DNA from: JAJCYL01 sp965206015 | GTDB lineage: Bacteria; Bacteroidota; Bacteroidia; Cytophagales; Cyclobacteriaceae | Direction: 5' to 3' | DNA length: 64,000 nucleotides | Assembly (NCBI GenBank): GCA_965206015.1 | Contig: CBDBIW010000002.1 | Span: 124,001 to 188,000, forward strand | Shown here: piece after piece, positions 52,319-61,409 of the stretch | Numbering within the stretch: position 1 is the first letter of the stretch | How the letters are laid out: each line of letters begins with the position of its first letter | Program-made: the position numbers and the translations under genes | The notes under the pieces: generated by a model | The model's database searches: none | Told to the model about the DNA's origin: nothing | Seen by the model: the letters and a program-made list of their open reading frames with translations, nothing else

Positions 52319-52951
52319 TTAGTTATTTCTTACTTGAAGAGGCCCAAACTTAAATTTCAATGTTTCAGGCTCCAGGTGCCCCTGGGTTGAATAGCTGGGA
52401 AAGATGACTTCATCTACTTCTCTTTCTTTCCTTGAGTTGGTCTCTATTTGTTCGGGCTGACTTTCAGTCGTACTAATGGCTTGCTCTTCTGGGTTACTGG
52501 GAGTTGATACAGTGGTTATATACTCAACTTGTTTTATTAAGACTGTATCTGACTGAATTACAACGGTTTTCGGTTTTTGTTGCTGTAAATAAGAAAGCTG
52601 TTGTTCTACTTTCTTGAGTTCACTTCCCAGTGATTTTACTTGATTGTCTTTTGCATTTAGCTGTTGTACCTGAGATAGGTAATTGCCCTTCAACTGATCA
52701 ATTTCGACAGAGAGAAGGTATAATTCCTTGTTATGTGCTTCCTGAACATAATATAGAATGAAAGAAAAGCATAACGTCAGAAGCAGAACTGCAGCTGCCA
52801 GGTGATACCAAGCCAAAGGTACTTTCGGTCCGATTTGATTTTGAACAGCAGACCATACGAGTGGCTTAGATGAATCTATTTCGTGCCGGTACAAATCACT
52901 GCTTGCGGACAGCTTACTCTTAATAATTTGGTCCATTTCAGACGGTTCCAT
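52319..52951 (-). CDS. Single-pass membrane protein, candidate anti-sigma factor
   Basis: 210 residues: cytoplasmic N-terminus of about 45 residues (MDQIIKSKLSASSDLYRHEI), one TM helix (LAAAVLLLTLCFSFILYYV, about 51-69), then a periplasmic coiled coil (ELYLLSVEIDQLKGNYLSQV through QQLSYLQQQK) and a tail. The gene overlaps the ECF sigma gene by 14 bases. That overlap and the topology suggest an anti-sigma factor, although no zinc-binding motif is present. Confidence 0.65.
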   Translation of the reverse strand: MEPSEMDQIIKSKLSASSDLYRHEIDSSKPLVWSAVQNQIGPKVPLAWYHLAAAVLLLTLCFSFILYYVQEAHNKELYLLSVEIDQLKGNYLSQVQQLNAKDNQVKSLGSELKKVEQQLSYLQQQKPKTVVIQSDTVLIKQVEYITTVSTPSNPEEQAISTTESQPEQIETNSRKEREVDEVIFPSYSTQGHLEPETLKFKFGPLQVRNN

Positions 52952-53498
52952 ATGCTCTCTCCTGGTTTATGCTGTTCATTAAATGGTGCCGTGCCTTTTT
53001 TAATTGTGTTTTGGAGGTATTTTCACTTATTCCCAGCATTTGTCCTATTTCTTTATGGCTATAACCTTCGATAACAAACAGATTAAATACGGTTCTATAG
53101 CCTGTTGGCAATTGCTCAATCATTTTAGCTATATCAGATGCTTGCATCATCTGCAACCCGTCAGCAACATTGCTTTGAATATTCAATTGCTGTAAATCTT
53201 CATTAAATTGAATGAGGCTTTGCTTTTTAAGTATCCGAATTGATTCATTGATGAGTATCGTCCTAACCCATTTCCCCAGGCTGCCCTGGCCATTATAGGA
53301 GAAATTCCTTAAACCTTTAAACACTCTCGTGAATGATAAAATGATTACATCTTCAGTATTGTGGTGATCATTCAAATAGCGCATTGCTAGTAGATAGAGT
53401 TCTTTGTAATACTTGTTGAAGAGGAATTCCTGGGCATGTCGATCTCTCTTTATGCATCTTTGAATTAGTTCCTCTTCATTTAAGATCAATACCTTCAC
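52938..53498 (-). CDS. ECF-type RNA polymerase sigma factor
   Basis: 186 residues. Region 2: EFLFNKYYKELYLLAMRYLN, DVIILSFTRVFKGLRNF. Region 4: IEQLPTGYRTVFNLFVIEGY, SHKEIGQMLGISENTSKTQL, KKARHHLM. First gene of a probable four-gene operon (sigma, membrane partner, outer-membrane protein, YdeI-like). It resembles envelope-stress sigma systems of Bacteroidota and probably controls its own operon. Confidence 0.93.
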   Translation of the reverse strand: MKVLILNEEELIQRCIKRDRHAQEFLFNKYYKELYLLAMRYLNDHHNTEDVIILSFTRVFKGLRNFSYNGQGSLGKWVRTILINESIRILKKQSLIQFNEDLQQLNIQSNVADGLQMMQASDIAKMIEQLPTGYRTVFNLFVIEGYSHKEIGQMLGISENTSKTQLKKARHHLMNSINQERAYGTV

Positions 53499-53827
53499 AG
53501 TTTGGGTTATTCATCTAGAGAACCCGCCTTAACTGTTATTGGTTGTCTGGCAACATGTCAAATAATTTTAGTGGCAGAAATACAAACCATTGCGAAAAAT
53601 CCCTGCCAATCGGAATAAACCTTCAAGATTATATTGATTTTCAATCAGAACATTGCTTTCACCATGTGGTTTGAATTCGCAGATATTTATTGAAAATTTT
53701 GTCACAAATCTCTATTTCCTCCGTCTGTAATAAAGACAGCAAAACTTGTTTTTGTGCTGGTGTAGCCACACGTTTTTTGTGACATTATAATCTAATTTGT
53801 GTTAAGTTAGACTCAATATATCCAACT
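53499..53827. other. Divergent intergenic region, no gene
   Basis: Lies between the divergent ECF sigma operon and the desaturase gene, so it must hold both promoters. No clear repeat, riboswitch or -7 box that I would defend. Confidence 0.4.
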
Positions 53828-54964
53828 TTGCAGTTCATGATTGCAGCAGAAAAACCAATGATTGGCGTAGAAGAAGCAGTAAAGAAGCTCAAGTTTAATA
53901 ATAGCAACGAATCCGGATTTTATGCCGAAACACGGAAAGAGGTTAATAATTACTTTGTTGAAAACAACATAAGCAAGCATGCGAATGCTGCCATGGTGCT
54001 AAAGAGTGCTTTCTTTATTGTTAGTTTGATTGGGCTTTATATCCTTATCATGTCGCAAGTGTTTGGAATATGGGCAAATCTCGTATTTGCAGCACTAATA
54101 GGGATGGTTCAGGCATTTATAGGATTTAATGTGTCCCATGATGCCATTCATGGTGCTTATACGAGCAGTAATAAACTGAACAAGCTCATTGGGTACTCAT
54201 TTAATATCATTGGTGCCAATGCATACATTTGGGACCTTACCCATAATCAGGTTCATCACACATATACAAACATTCCCGGGCATGATGAAGATTTGGAAGT
54301 TGCACCCGGGTTAATTTGTTTGTCTCCTGAAGATAAACACAAACCTTTTATGAAATATCAGCACATATATGCTTTCTTTTTATATAGTCTAACCTCTCTT
54401 TCTTGGGTATTCAGAAAAGATTATAAGAAATTTTTCCAAAAGACCGTCGGAGAAACAGTAGTGCCAGATCATACAATTCAAGAGTATGTAGTGTTGTTTG
54501 GATTCAAAGCACTGTACTACATATTATTTATTGTTTTGCCTTTGGTCTATATGGACATTACCTGGTGGCAGTTCTTAATCGGTTTTATTGTCATGCATCT
54601 TGCAGAAGGGGTAGTGCTGGCCAGTGTTTTCCAGTTGGCTCATATTGTAGAAAATGCTGACTACCCATTGCCTGACGAGAATTGGCAGATGGAAGAATCC
54701 TGGGTAAGGACTCAGATGATTGGAACGGCCGATTTCTCACCTGACAGCTGGGTTTTAACATTTTTCACTGGTGGGCTTAATTTTCAGGTGGAACATCACT
54801 TATTTCCATTGGTTTGCCATATACATTATCCGGCTATTTCTAAAATAGTTCAGAAAGTGGCTGAAAAACATCAAATACCTTATAATGTTAACCCAACCTT
54901 CCTTGGTGCTGTTAAATCACACTACAATATGTTGAAAAAGTTGGGTAACCCCATAACAGCGTAG
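53828..54964 (+). CDS. Membrane fatty acid desaturase
   Basis: Starts at TTG or near ATG 53837 (MIAAEKPMIGVEEAVK). About 375 residues with paired TM segments and the three His boxes of front-end acyl-lipid desaturases: HDAIHG (about 103), HNQVHHTYTN (about 140) and QVEHHLFPLV (about 323). Di-iron oxygenase that needs O2 and adjusts membrane fluidity. Similar Bacteroidota genes are called acyl-CoA or linoleoyl-CoA desaturase. Exact regiospecificity is unknown. Confidence 0.92.
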   Translation: MQFMIAAEKPMIGVEEAVKKLKFNNSNESGFYAETRKEVNNYFVENNISKHANAAMVLKSAFFIVSLIGLYILIMSQVFGIWANLVFAALIGMVQAFIGFNVSHDAIHGAYTSSNKLNKLIGYSFNIIGANAYIWDLTHNQVHHTYTNIPGHDEDLEVAPGLICLSPEDKHKPFMKYQHIYAFFLYSLTSLSWVFRKDYKKFFQKTVGETVVPDHTIQEYVVLFGFKALYYILFIVLPLVYMDITWWQFLIGFIVMHLAEGVVLASVFQLAHIVENADYPLPDENWQMEESWVRTQMIGTADFSPDSWVLTFFTGGLNFQVEHHLFPLVCHIHYPAISKIVQKVAEKHQIPYNVNPTFLGAVKSHYNMLKKLGNPITA

Positions 54965-55067
54965 CAGACGACTCAATAATCAGTCTTACGTAATAATTTG
55001 CCGGCCTTGATATTGTTAAGAGCTCCCTTTTCTATTGTAACATGGCAAATTGCAGTGCCTCCACCGC

Positions 55068-55610
55068 TTATTTGAGTTCGTAGACTAATTTGGCTCCATT
55101 TACAGCATCAGGCTCCAAGCCTTCCAACTGAGCCCAATCTTGTAGGGTTTTACCCGAAAGACTTTCATCCCATGGAGTTTTAGCCAACTGCACTCTGCGC
55201 AAATCTCCGCCTCCTCTGTCATTTAGGAGATTAAACTCTATGCCACCGAGAATGCTGTCCTTCAATACTTGGTCTTCTGTTCTGTGAATAAATTCCTCTT
55301 GGCCATCAGCTCGTGCCCATGCAGGTATCAGAACTGATATTCCAGTGTAGCTTGCGGTATAAGGATACTGGTCCATCATGACATCTATACCTAGATTCCG
55401 AGCAGAATCTACCATGGCCAGAGTTATTCTACTTTTTCCCCAAACTGGCTTGCCGATGGCTTTGTGATGAGCAAGAACAATAGGAATATTGGCGTCTCTA
55501 CCAATGATTATAGTCTCTCGGACCCCTTAGCCCTGCTTGAGGTATGTATATTCCACCTTTTGCTGAAGCCATTTTTGACAACGCTATTACTTCGTCTACC
55601 TTCAGCAGCA
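55068..55610 (-). pseudogene. D-aminoacylase/amidohydrolase fragment
   Basis: Reads EVIALSKMASAKGGIYIP, then in another frame ETIIIGRDANIPIVLAHHKA and IGKPVWGKSRITLAMVDSAR, then NLGIDVMMDQYPYTASYTGI to PDAVNGAKLVYELK. These are the central segments of the N-acyl-D-amino-acid deacylase family (HHK metal region, DQYPY). N- and C-terminal parts are missing. The upstream edge joins directly to a glycosidase fragment. Confidence 0.8.
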
Positions 55611-55978
55611 TTTTCCATTGGAATGTTTAGTTGGATGTCTTCAAAACTGATAGCGTTTTTCGACACCAGGGAGATTTTATAATCCATCATCCCATCATAT
55701 TCAATGGTACTTTCAACAGTCATATTGAAATTCTTAGAAGCACTGACAGTCTGCCCCTGCGCTTCACTCTCCTATTCTTGGACAATGACCAATGGGGAAT
55801 TACCCCATTCCCCAGCACCACCGGTAGTTCTCACTTCGCATTGAATGGGCTGCGATAAAATTTCCTCTTTATCTTCTTTAAGCCGGGTCATCTCCCGGGT
55901 GAAATAAGAAGAAAGTTTATCTGGTAAACCGGATTTTCCCGGTGTGATTTCTCTTCCCAGGATTTTAGGGGAATCCAT
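55600..55978 (-). pseudogene. DUF6067/GH123-like glycoside hydrolase fragment
   Basis: SPKILGREITPGKSGLPDKL, SSYFTREMTRLKEDKEEILS, QPIQCEVRTTGGAGEWGNSP, then after a shift MTVESTIEYDGMMDYKISLV and FEDIQLNIPMENAA. These match the middle of a Bacteroidota glycosidase family with beta-sandwich and barrel domains as I remember it. Both ends are truncated and fused to unrelated fragments. Confidence 0.6.
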
Positions 55979-56049
55979 TTCCTGGCATAAATTTCAAATT
56001 CCTCCAGTTTATAAGGGTCGATAATATATTTCAAGTAGCACGTAACCAT
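55965..56049 (-). pseudogene. NIPSNAP-family N-terminal fragment
   Basis: MVTCYLKYIIDPYKLEEFEI followed by YARKWIPL, which is the start of NIPSNAP-family proteins. After about 28 residues the sequence passes straight into the glycosidase fragment. Confidence 0.65.
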
Positions 56050-56116
56050 TTTAATTTATTCAGGTTAATTCTCAATTTACCAGCTATTTCCGACTTCTAC
56101 CTTAATATTTAATTTC

Positions 56117-56567
56117 TCAGTCTCCCTCAATAGACAGTCCATGATACTTTGTGAATTTTGAGATTGGGGGAAGACGTATATTATTGCCTTGAATCATCAG
56201 AGGAACTCCTCTTGATTCGAACCATTCCATGGTGTGTTTAGTATTAAAGCTCTGAACGGCATTTTTGAGTTTCTTACCTCTTCCCTTACCGAACGAGATA
56301 TTCATAAAGATGAGCCATTCTTTCTTCGAATCGTTATTTATGACATTGACATCGAAATCTGACACTTCGCAGATGCTAACCGGCTGATCATACAAACCGT
56401 GAATTCCATTCTCCCCTGTTTCAAGGCCAAGGTTGAAGGCCAAGGTCAGAAAACATATTGAAGTTCACTAGGTAGCCGTCATTCGAAGATATGGCACACT
56501 TAATCTCTCCCAGTATTTTATGCCTGTCTTGATTGGTATAGACTTGCCAATTTAACTTCTTTTGCAT
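56117..56567 (-). pseudogene. Hypothetical protein gene broken by a 13-bp tandem duplication
   Basis: From ATG 56567: MQKKLNWQVYTNQDRHKILG, EIKCAISSNDGYLVNFNMFS, then D-L-G-L followed by an extra 13 bases (TTCAAGGCCAAGG 56420-56432 and TTGAAGGCCAAGG 56433-56445 on the plus strand). This throws the frame. Removing one unit joins it to GLETGENGIHGLYDQPVSIC and on to KFTKYHGLSIEGD, giving about 145 residues. No family recognised. Confidence 0.65.
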
Positions 56568-56592
56568 CTGGTACTATTGAAATTACGGAGTT

Positions 56593-57069
56593 CTAATTAG
56601 TTGTATTATCTTCAATATGCGTTGATAAATCCTTTGCGACCATATTGAGCTTTAGCATGAGGGCGGGTCGGTTTTCGTCTTCATATAATCTGATTTTCCT
56701 GCCATCAGTGAATTTCAGGAAGGATGCCAATTTGCGTTTTTTAACAGTATAACCCTGATTGGCTCTGGAGTAAATTCTTTCACTTTGAATAATTGAATTG
56801 ATGAAGATTTTCTCGATGAATTCATACGAATGCCACTTTCCAAATTTAAACCCCATCAGAAACATGTATTCACGATAAGATTTATTTTCGGGATCAATCT
56901 GGAACCCATAAGTGCTGGTAGTGATGGCTATTCCGACGATCAGGCACACAATGGCAAGTATGATATTGTTCTGACTTAAGATCAAAGAGAAGAAAACGAG
57001 TAACCCGCCAAACAGTTTCAATGGCCAATTGGCCATACTTCCAAGTTTATACTTCTGAGGTATAGGCAT
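56593..57069 (-). CDS. Hypothetical two-TM membrane protein, possibly 5'-truncated
   Basis: From ATG 57069 (MPIPQKYKLGSMANWPLKLF): two hydrophobic segments (about 18-32 and 35-55), then a cytoplasmic PH-like region (YREYMFLMGFKFGKWHSYEF, FLKFTDGRKIRLYEDENRP). The frame continues upstream to 57156 into the IS-type repeat, so the original N-terminus may have been replaced by the repeat. Function unknown. Confidence 0.55.
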   Translation of the reverse strand: MPIPQKYKLGSMANWPLKLFGGLLVFFSLILSQNNIILAIVCLIVGIAITTSTYGFQIDPENKSYREYMFLMGFKFGKWHSYEFIEKIFINSIIQSERIYSRANQGYTVKKRKLASFLKFTDGRKIRLYEDENRPALMLKLNMVAKDLSTHIEDNTTN

Positions 57070-57128
57070 TATTTCAGGTATCGTAACGTCGCAATTTCTT
57101 CCTTTGATAAGCCGGTAATTTTTCGACC

Positions 57129-57321
57129 GCCACTGGCTACAATTTATACCGGTCACCTGGGATTATTATGTCCGGTTCAATTAAAAATAGTAAATGATGA
57201 GAGAAAATTACAAGAAATAAGCTCGTTTTGACCCATCTGGAGAAGTAAACACAAAAACCGGATCCCGGAACTTGTGAAATTCAAAATTTACGCTCTTTCT
57301 GCAACCTTTTGCAACGGTCTT
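57129..57321. repeat. Dispersed ~190-bp repeat, copy 2 (solo IS end)
   Basis: Same sequence as 27191-27382 in the same orientation, with scattered substitutions. Here no transposase lies next to it. It separates the membrane-protein gene from the truncated TrmH pseudogene, so it marks an old insertion or recombination point. Confidence 0.75.
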
Positions 57322-57912
57322 GTATTGACTTTGAAGAAAAATTATAGCTATGAACACTTTGCCCAGCCATCTTAGCTTCCAATGACAGGTAAGTCAGTTT
57401 TGTCAAGGTATTTTTCAACGTTTGTATAGGAACAATGAATTCTAAAAAAGGACCCCATACTCGAATTGATAACTTTTGGGTTGAAGTTATCTGCACAATT
57501 TTCGGAGCATATTATTTTTTTAGACCGTATCAGTCTGCAATTCTTATTATAGTACCTAAGTTTCCAGGGTCACGAATTTCGTCCGAAACTAATATTAAGT
57601 TGTCTGAGGAGTCTATTGATTGTCATTTTTTTAATATTAATAATAGTAAGACCTGCCTGATTACTTAGGAAGGTTCCGCATTTAATCAGCTCCTTTTCAG
57701 TAACTATATTTCAATTTGGTCGCACCAACGGTTTAGATTCTTCCGTTCAACCTCATAAAATCGTTGAGTTAAAAAAGTTTATGTATTGAATGGTCGGGGC
57801 CGATAAGTTCCAATAGATTTTTACGGCCTTCTGTTATGAACTGACCGGTTTTCTTACGCTGTTTTTTTAATTGTAAAGATTTGATGAATTTTGAATCACT
57901 TTTTGATAACAT
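57322..57912 (-). pseudogene. TrmH/SpoU-family RNA methyltransferase, heavily decayed
   Basis: From ATG 57912: MLSKSDSKFIKSLQLKKQRK, KTGQFITEGRKNLLELIGPD, stop; then IVTEKELIKCGTF; then SIDSSDNLILVSDEIRDPGN and LGTIIRIAD, with TGA where Trp is expected; then KKIICSENCADNFNPKVINS and SMGSF, later AKMAGQSVHSYNF. EIRDPGNLGT is the SPOUT motif. At least three frameshifts and two stops. The C-terminal motif is missing because the IS-type repeat follows. Read across frames; no single ORF shows it. Confidence 0.8.
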
Positions 57913-60335
57913 TGGGTAGGTATTTAACAGCGAATTTGGTCATCTGCTTGACATTGCTGATCTCCTTATCAGGATGTTTAGGAACCCGATTTCTCAAAGA
58001 AGATCAAAAAATACTTTATAAACAAAGGATAGAGGGAGTACATCGTATCGAGAGGCAGGTTCTTGAGAAACTCTATCAACAGGAACCCAATCGCAAATTT
58101 CCATTTATCCCCTGGACACCGTATGTGTGGTTGTACCAACTAGGTGTTAATTTCTACGACACAGCAAAGTATGAGGGTAACAAGGATAAATTTCAAGAGA
58201 AATTTTTGAAAAAAGTTGAAGGTAAAGACCCTTCATCAAAATATGTGAGTCAAAAAAGGTTAAAAAAGAATAAGAAGGTAGCGAAAGCTGATAAAAATAT
58301 AAAAGAAGGCAATTTGCTCATGCGCTGGGGAGAACCTGTCGCTGTTTATCAAAATTCATTAACTATGGAAACTATCTCTCAGTTTCAGTCATATCTGTAT
58401 TCCAAAGGTTATTTTGATGTGCAAATTAGTTCCACTGCAAATTCAAAGAAATTAGTAAGATCCAACTACCATGTAGATTTAGGAGTCCCATCCACAATAG
58501 ATTCTCTATATTATACTATTGAGGACTCGGCAATAATGGAGTTAATAATGCAATCACCTGAAGAGAAATTGTTAATTGGCGGTGATAATTATGATCAGGC
58601 ACTCCTTTCGGGGGAAAGAGAGAGACTATTTAACCTTATAGTTAATAATGGTTATTACGATTTCAGTAGACAATACATATCCTTTGAGGTCGATACCACA
58701 ACCCTTCCGGATAAAAGGATAATTGTCAATCAGAAAGTAGATCGGAAAAGTGAGGGAAAGCGGCATGAAATATATGTGATAGATTCTGTGAACTTTGTTA
58801 CTGATGCTAATGTGAACCTGCCACAGGAATCAAGAAAGAACAAGAAATATAATGGAGTAAACTTTCGCTTCTTTGAGGACAAGTATAACCGCCGAATTAT
58901 TGATTGGAGACTTTTTATACATGAAGACAGTTTGTTCAGAAGATCAAACACTCTCAAGACGCAACGTCAATTGGCCAATCTGGACATGTTTAAATTTATT
59001 AGCATAAACTATGATACAACGGGTGTTAGTTTTGTGGCCAATTTGTCTGTTAGTCCTCTAGAAAAATATCAGACGTCCGGGGAAATTGGGGTCAATGTCA
59101 GCCTAGGATTGCCCCAAGGATTTCCTGGCCCATTTGTGAATGGTAGCATAAAAAATCGAAATGTATTCGGAGGACTAGAAACTTTTGAGCTCTCTGGCCG
59201 ATTTGGAGTAGAGGGTGTTGCGTCTGCATCCAGCAAGGATAACATATATCGGAGCACTGAATTGGGCATTAATTCTTCATTGCTATTTCCCCAATTCCTT
59301 TTTCCAATGAGTAGAAAATGGGAAGCTCGTGTGCGAAGTTATGAACCCAAGACTAATCTCACAGTAGGGGCCACATTCACCAAAAGACCTGAATATACAA
59401 GAAACACTTTTCTGAGTTCAATGACTTACAGTTGGATTAATAAGCGCAAAAAAATCTATAATTTCACTCCTGCTGAAATCAGTTTTATTTATTCTGAAAT
59501 TATTCCAGGACCCTTCAGTGACTTTCTTAACACCCTGGAACTGCAGGGAAATTTACTGAAAAATACGTTTGAACCATCTTTCGTTAGTAGCCAGTCATTT
59601 TCTGTGATAAATAATTTCAACGGTTATGGGAACTTAGTGGGGGCCTCATCGTTCTTGCTATATGGAATTGAAAGTGGTGGCACTTTTCTGAATTTTGTCA
59701 ATGAGGAAGCATTACTTTCTAAAGCTTTTCAATACTATGGCTATGTAAAATTTAACGTGGACTTCAGAAGAAATGAGCCAATTTCATCGAATAGTGTACT
59801 TGCTTATCGTGTGAATTTAGGATTGGCTATTCCATATGGTGATAATAAGATTTTACCGTACGAAAAGTATTTTTTTGCAGGGGGCAGCAATGGAATCAGA
59901 GCCTGGCGACCAAGACGCCTCGGTCCCGGATCATATAGACCATTGGATATTGATGGTAATCTTACTGATAGTTTTGAACAACAAGGCGAAATGCTTTTCG
60001 AGGCTAGCTTAGAGATGCGGCATAACATTCTCGGCTTTATTGATGGTGCTGTGTTCCTGGATATGGGAAATATCTGGACTTTGAGAGAAGACATTACACG
60101 GGAAAATGCTCAATTCGAATTGGACAGGTTCTTCAAGGAAATTGCTATTGGTACAGGATATGGAGTACGCCTTGACTTCTCCTTTCTCCTCTTGAGATTT
60201 GATATGGGTCTAAAACTTTATGACCCAGCCCGTATTTTGGGCAATCGTTTTATTTGGAATAAGGACTTTGGCAGTGGAGCATTTCAAACCAGTGAAAATC
60301 TAATATTCAATATTGGGATTGGTTATCCCTTTTGA
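57891..60335 (+). CDS. BamA/TamA-like outer-membrane protein, lipoprotein-type signal
   Basis: About 814 residues. The start codon is TTG (57891, 57903 or 57912). The signal ends in LISLSGC, a lipobox. POTRA-like region from about 25 to 430 (EKLLIGGDNYDQALLSGERE, LQRQLANLDMF-type RTQRQLANLDMFKFI). C-terminal Omp85/D15 barrel with YFFAGGSNGIRAWRPRRLGP (the G-x-R-G-like loop) and the final strand FNIGIGYPF ending in Phe. Likely inserts or exports outer-membrane components. Divergent to, and overlapping, the TrmH pseudogene start. Confidence 0.88.
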   Translation: MNHFLITLGRYLTANLVICLTLLISLSGCLGTRFLKEDQKILYKQRIEGVHRIERQVLEKLYQQEPNRKFPFIPWTPYVWLYQLGVNFYDTAKYEGNKDKFQEKFLKKVEGKDPSSKYVSQKRLKKNKKVAKADKNIKEGNLLMRWGEPVAVYQNSLTMETISQFQSYLYSKGYFDVQISSTANSKKLVRSNYHVDLGVPSTIDSLYYTIEDSAIMELIMQSPEEKLLIGGDNYDQALLSGERERLFNLIVNNGYYDFSRQYISFEVDTTTLPDKRIIVNQKVDRKSEGKRHEIYVIDSVNFVTDANVNLPQESRKNKKYNGVNFRFFEDKYNRRIIDWRLFIHEDSLFRRSNTLKTQRQLANLDMFKFISINYDTTGVSFVANLSVSPLEKYQTSGEIGVNVSLGLPQGFPGPFVNGSIKNRNVFGGLETFELSGRFGVEGVASASSKDNIYRSTELGINSSLLFPQFLFPMSRKWEARVRSYEPKTNLTVGATFTKRPEYTRNTFLSSMTYSWINKRKKIYNFTPAEISFIYSEIIPGPFSDFLNTLELQGNLLKNTFEPSFVSSQSFSVINNFNGYGNLVGASSFLLYGIESGGTFLNFVNEEALLSKAFQYYGYVKFNVDFRRNEPISSNSVLAYRVNLGLAIPYGDNKILPYEKYFFAGGSNGIRAWRPRRLGPGSYRPLDIDGNLTDSFEQQGEMLFEASLEMRHNILGFIDGAVFLDMGNIWTLREDITRENAQFELDRFFKEIAIGTGYGVRLDFSFLLLRFDMGLKLYDPARILGNRFIWNKDFGSGAFQTSENLIFNIGIGYPF

Positions 60336-60349
60336 ACAGTCAATTGGGG

Positions 60350-60493
60350 ATTAGTCAGCAATAAACTTGCACTTAGTTTCAGCCCAAGCTACCAATGATT
60401 GAGATGCTGCATTTTCCTTATGAAGAAAATACAAGTTGGCATTTTCTTCAAAGGCATTGTGGTCTCCAAGCTTAAAATGACTCAATCAGTTGT
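60350..60493 (-). pseudogene. Unidentified C-terminal fragment
   Basis: On the minus strand a short frame reads FKLGDHNAFEENANLYFLHK, ENAASQSLVAWAETKCKFIA, D, stop. It looks like the end of a protein. It follows the peptidase fragment in another frame, so it belongs to a different broken gene. No family recognised. Confidence 0.3.
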
Positions 60494-60871
60494 TTATGAA
60501 ATCGGGGTATCAAAATTCTCAAATTCGACCTTAGAATGTAAGACTTGCTCAATCCGGTAAAAATAGGAGAGTTTATCAGCAAGTTGATTCTTTTGATTAT
60601 CAGTCAGCAGCTCACCTCGGTATAGGGAAGGGGTGTAGTCTTCACAAGTAAATTTCCTGCTTTCTTCGACAAAATCTTCAAGAGATTTGCCCTGATCAGC
60701 CTTTTTATGATACCAGGCAGTAGCGGCCATACTTGGCAAGTAAGTGAGATAGGAAGTAATATTGTCATGGGTTGATGCAGGTGCCGCATAATCCAATGCT
60801 TGTGAAATCAGAATTAGCCCATTGATAGCCATGCTTTGACCATCACCCTCAAGAGCGTGAGCAACACCTTT
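60494..60871 (-). pseudogene. Serine carboxypeptidase (S10) internal fragment
   Basis: GVAHALEGDGQSMAINGLIL, ISQALDYAAPASTHDNITSY, LTYLPSMAATAWYHKKADQG, KSLEDFVEESRKFTCEDYTP, SLYRGELLTDNQKNQLADKL, SYF. This is the segment after the catalytic Ser (expected just upstream in a GES.G.. context, not present). A TGA immediately precedes GVAHAL. N- and C-terminal parts are absent. Confidence 0.75.
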
Positions 60872-60995
60872 TCAGTAATCTTGTTTTCAGATAGAGTCAT
60901 GTATTTCGTGATTAAGTATTTGAAATTCAACACTTTAAATTTAATCAAGTATTAATCGAACTCAGGTTAATATGAAATCCCGGATAGTAATGGCC

Positions 60996-61296
60996 GATTT
61001 TTCTGGACTTACCGCATGGGCTATCCAGCAGGATTTTCATGCCAAAACCCTGCTTATCACACTGTGTAATACCTGATTGCTTTGGCATTAAACCAAAAAC
61101 ACCCCAAAGACAAACCGTCAACAGCAGCAATGAAAAACGGGTCGCTATTATCAACCGAACCTGTGCACTATACCACCTGAAAACAATCCTGACCAGAACC
61201 CCGCTCATACCACCGAAAGATTACGACATTATCTCAAATCCTTCTTTTGAAAAATCAGACCTTTTATCAAATACTCAAATACTATGGTGCTTATAA
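60996..61296 (+). pseudogene. IS4-type transposase C-terminal remnant
   Basis: DFSGLTAWAIQQDFHAKTLL, ITLCNT, stop, then in another frame RQTVNSSNEKRVAIINRTCA, LYHLKTILTRTPL. The segments resemble the helical end of the IS4-type transposases found in Bacteroidota (FSG.TA..IQQDF.AK, later INRT.AL). Nothing of the catalytic core is left. The remaining interval to 61409 is AT-rich and shows no gene. Confidence 0.45.
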
Positions 61297-61409
61297 AAAT
61301 CTATAAGTGCTTATCTTAATGGCAGTGAATTATATTATATAATATTCACCCTTACCGTTTTAAATACTAACCATTCTAATACCTTTGCCGCTTAATTGGC
61401 AAGGGTAGA

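Noticed and set aside
42042..57560. TGA at two expected Trp positions (haloacid dehalogenase codon 53, TrmH pseudogene), hinting at UGA recoding
   Set aside because: Intact genes use TGG for Trp and TGA as a real stop, and the TrmH copy has several other lesions. Mutation or error is simpler.
57435..57668. 77-codon plus-strand frame
   Set aside because: It is the antisense shadow of the TrmH pseudogene, whose motifs read on the minus strand.
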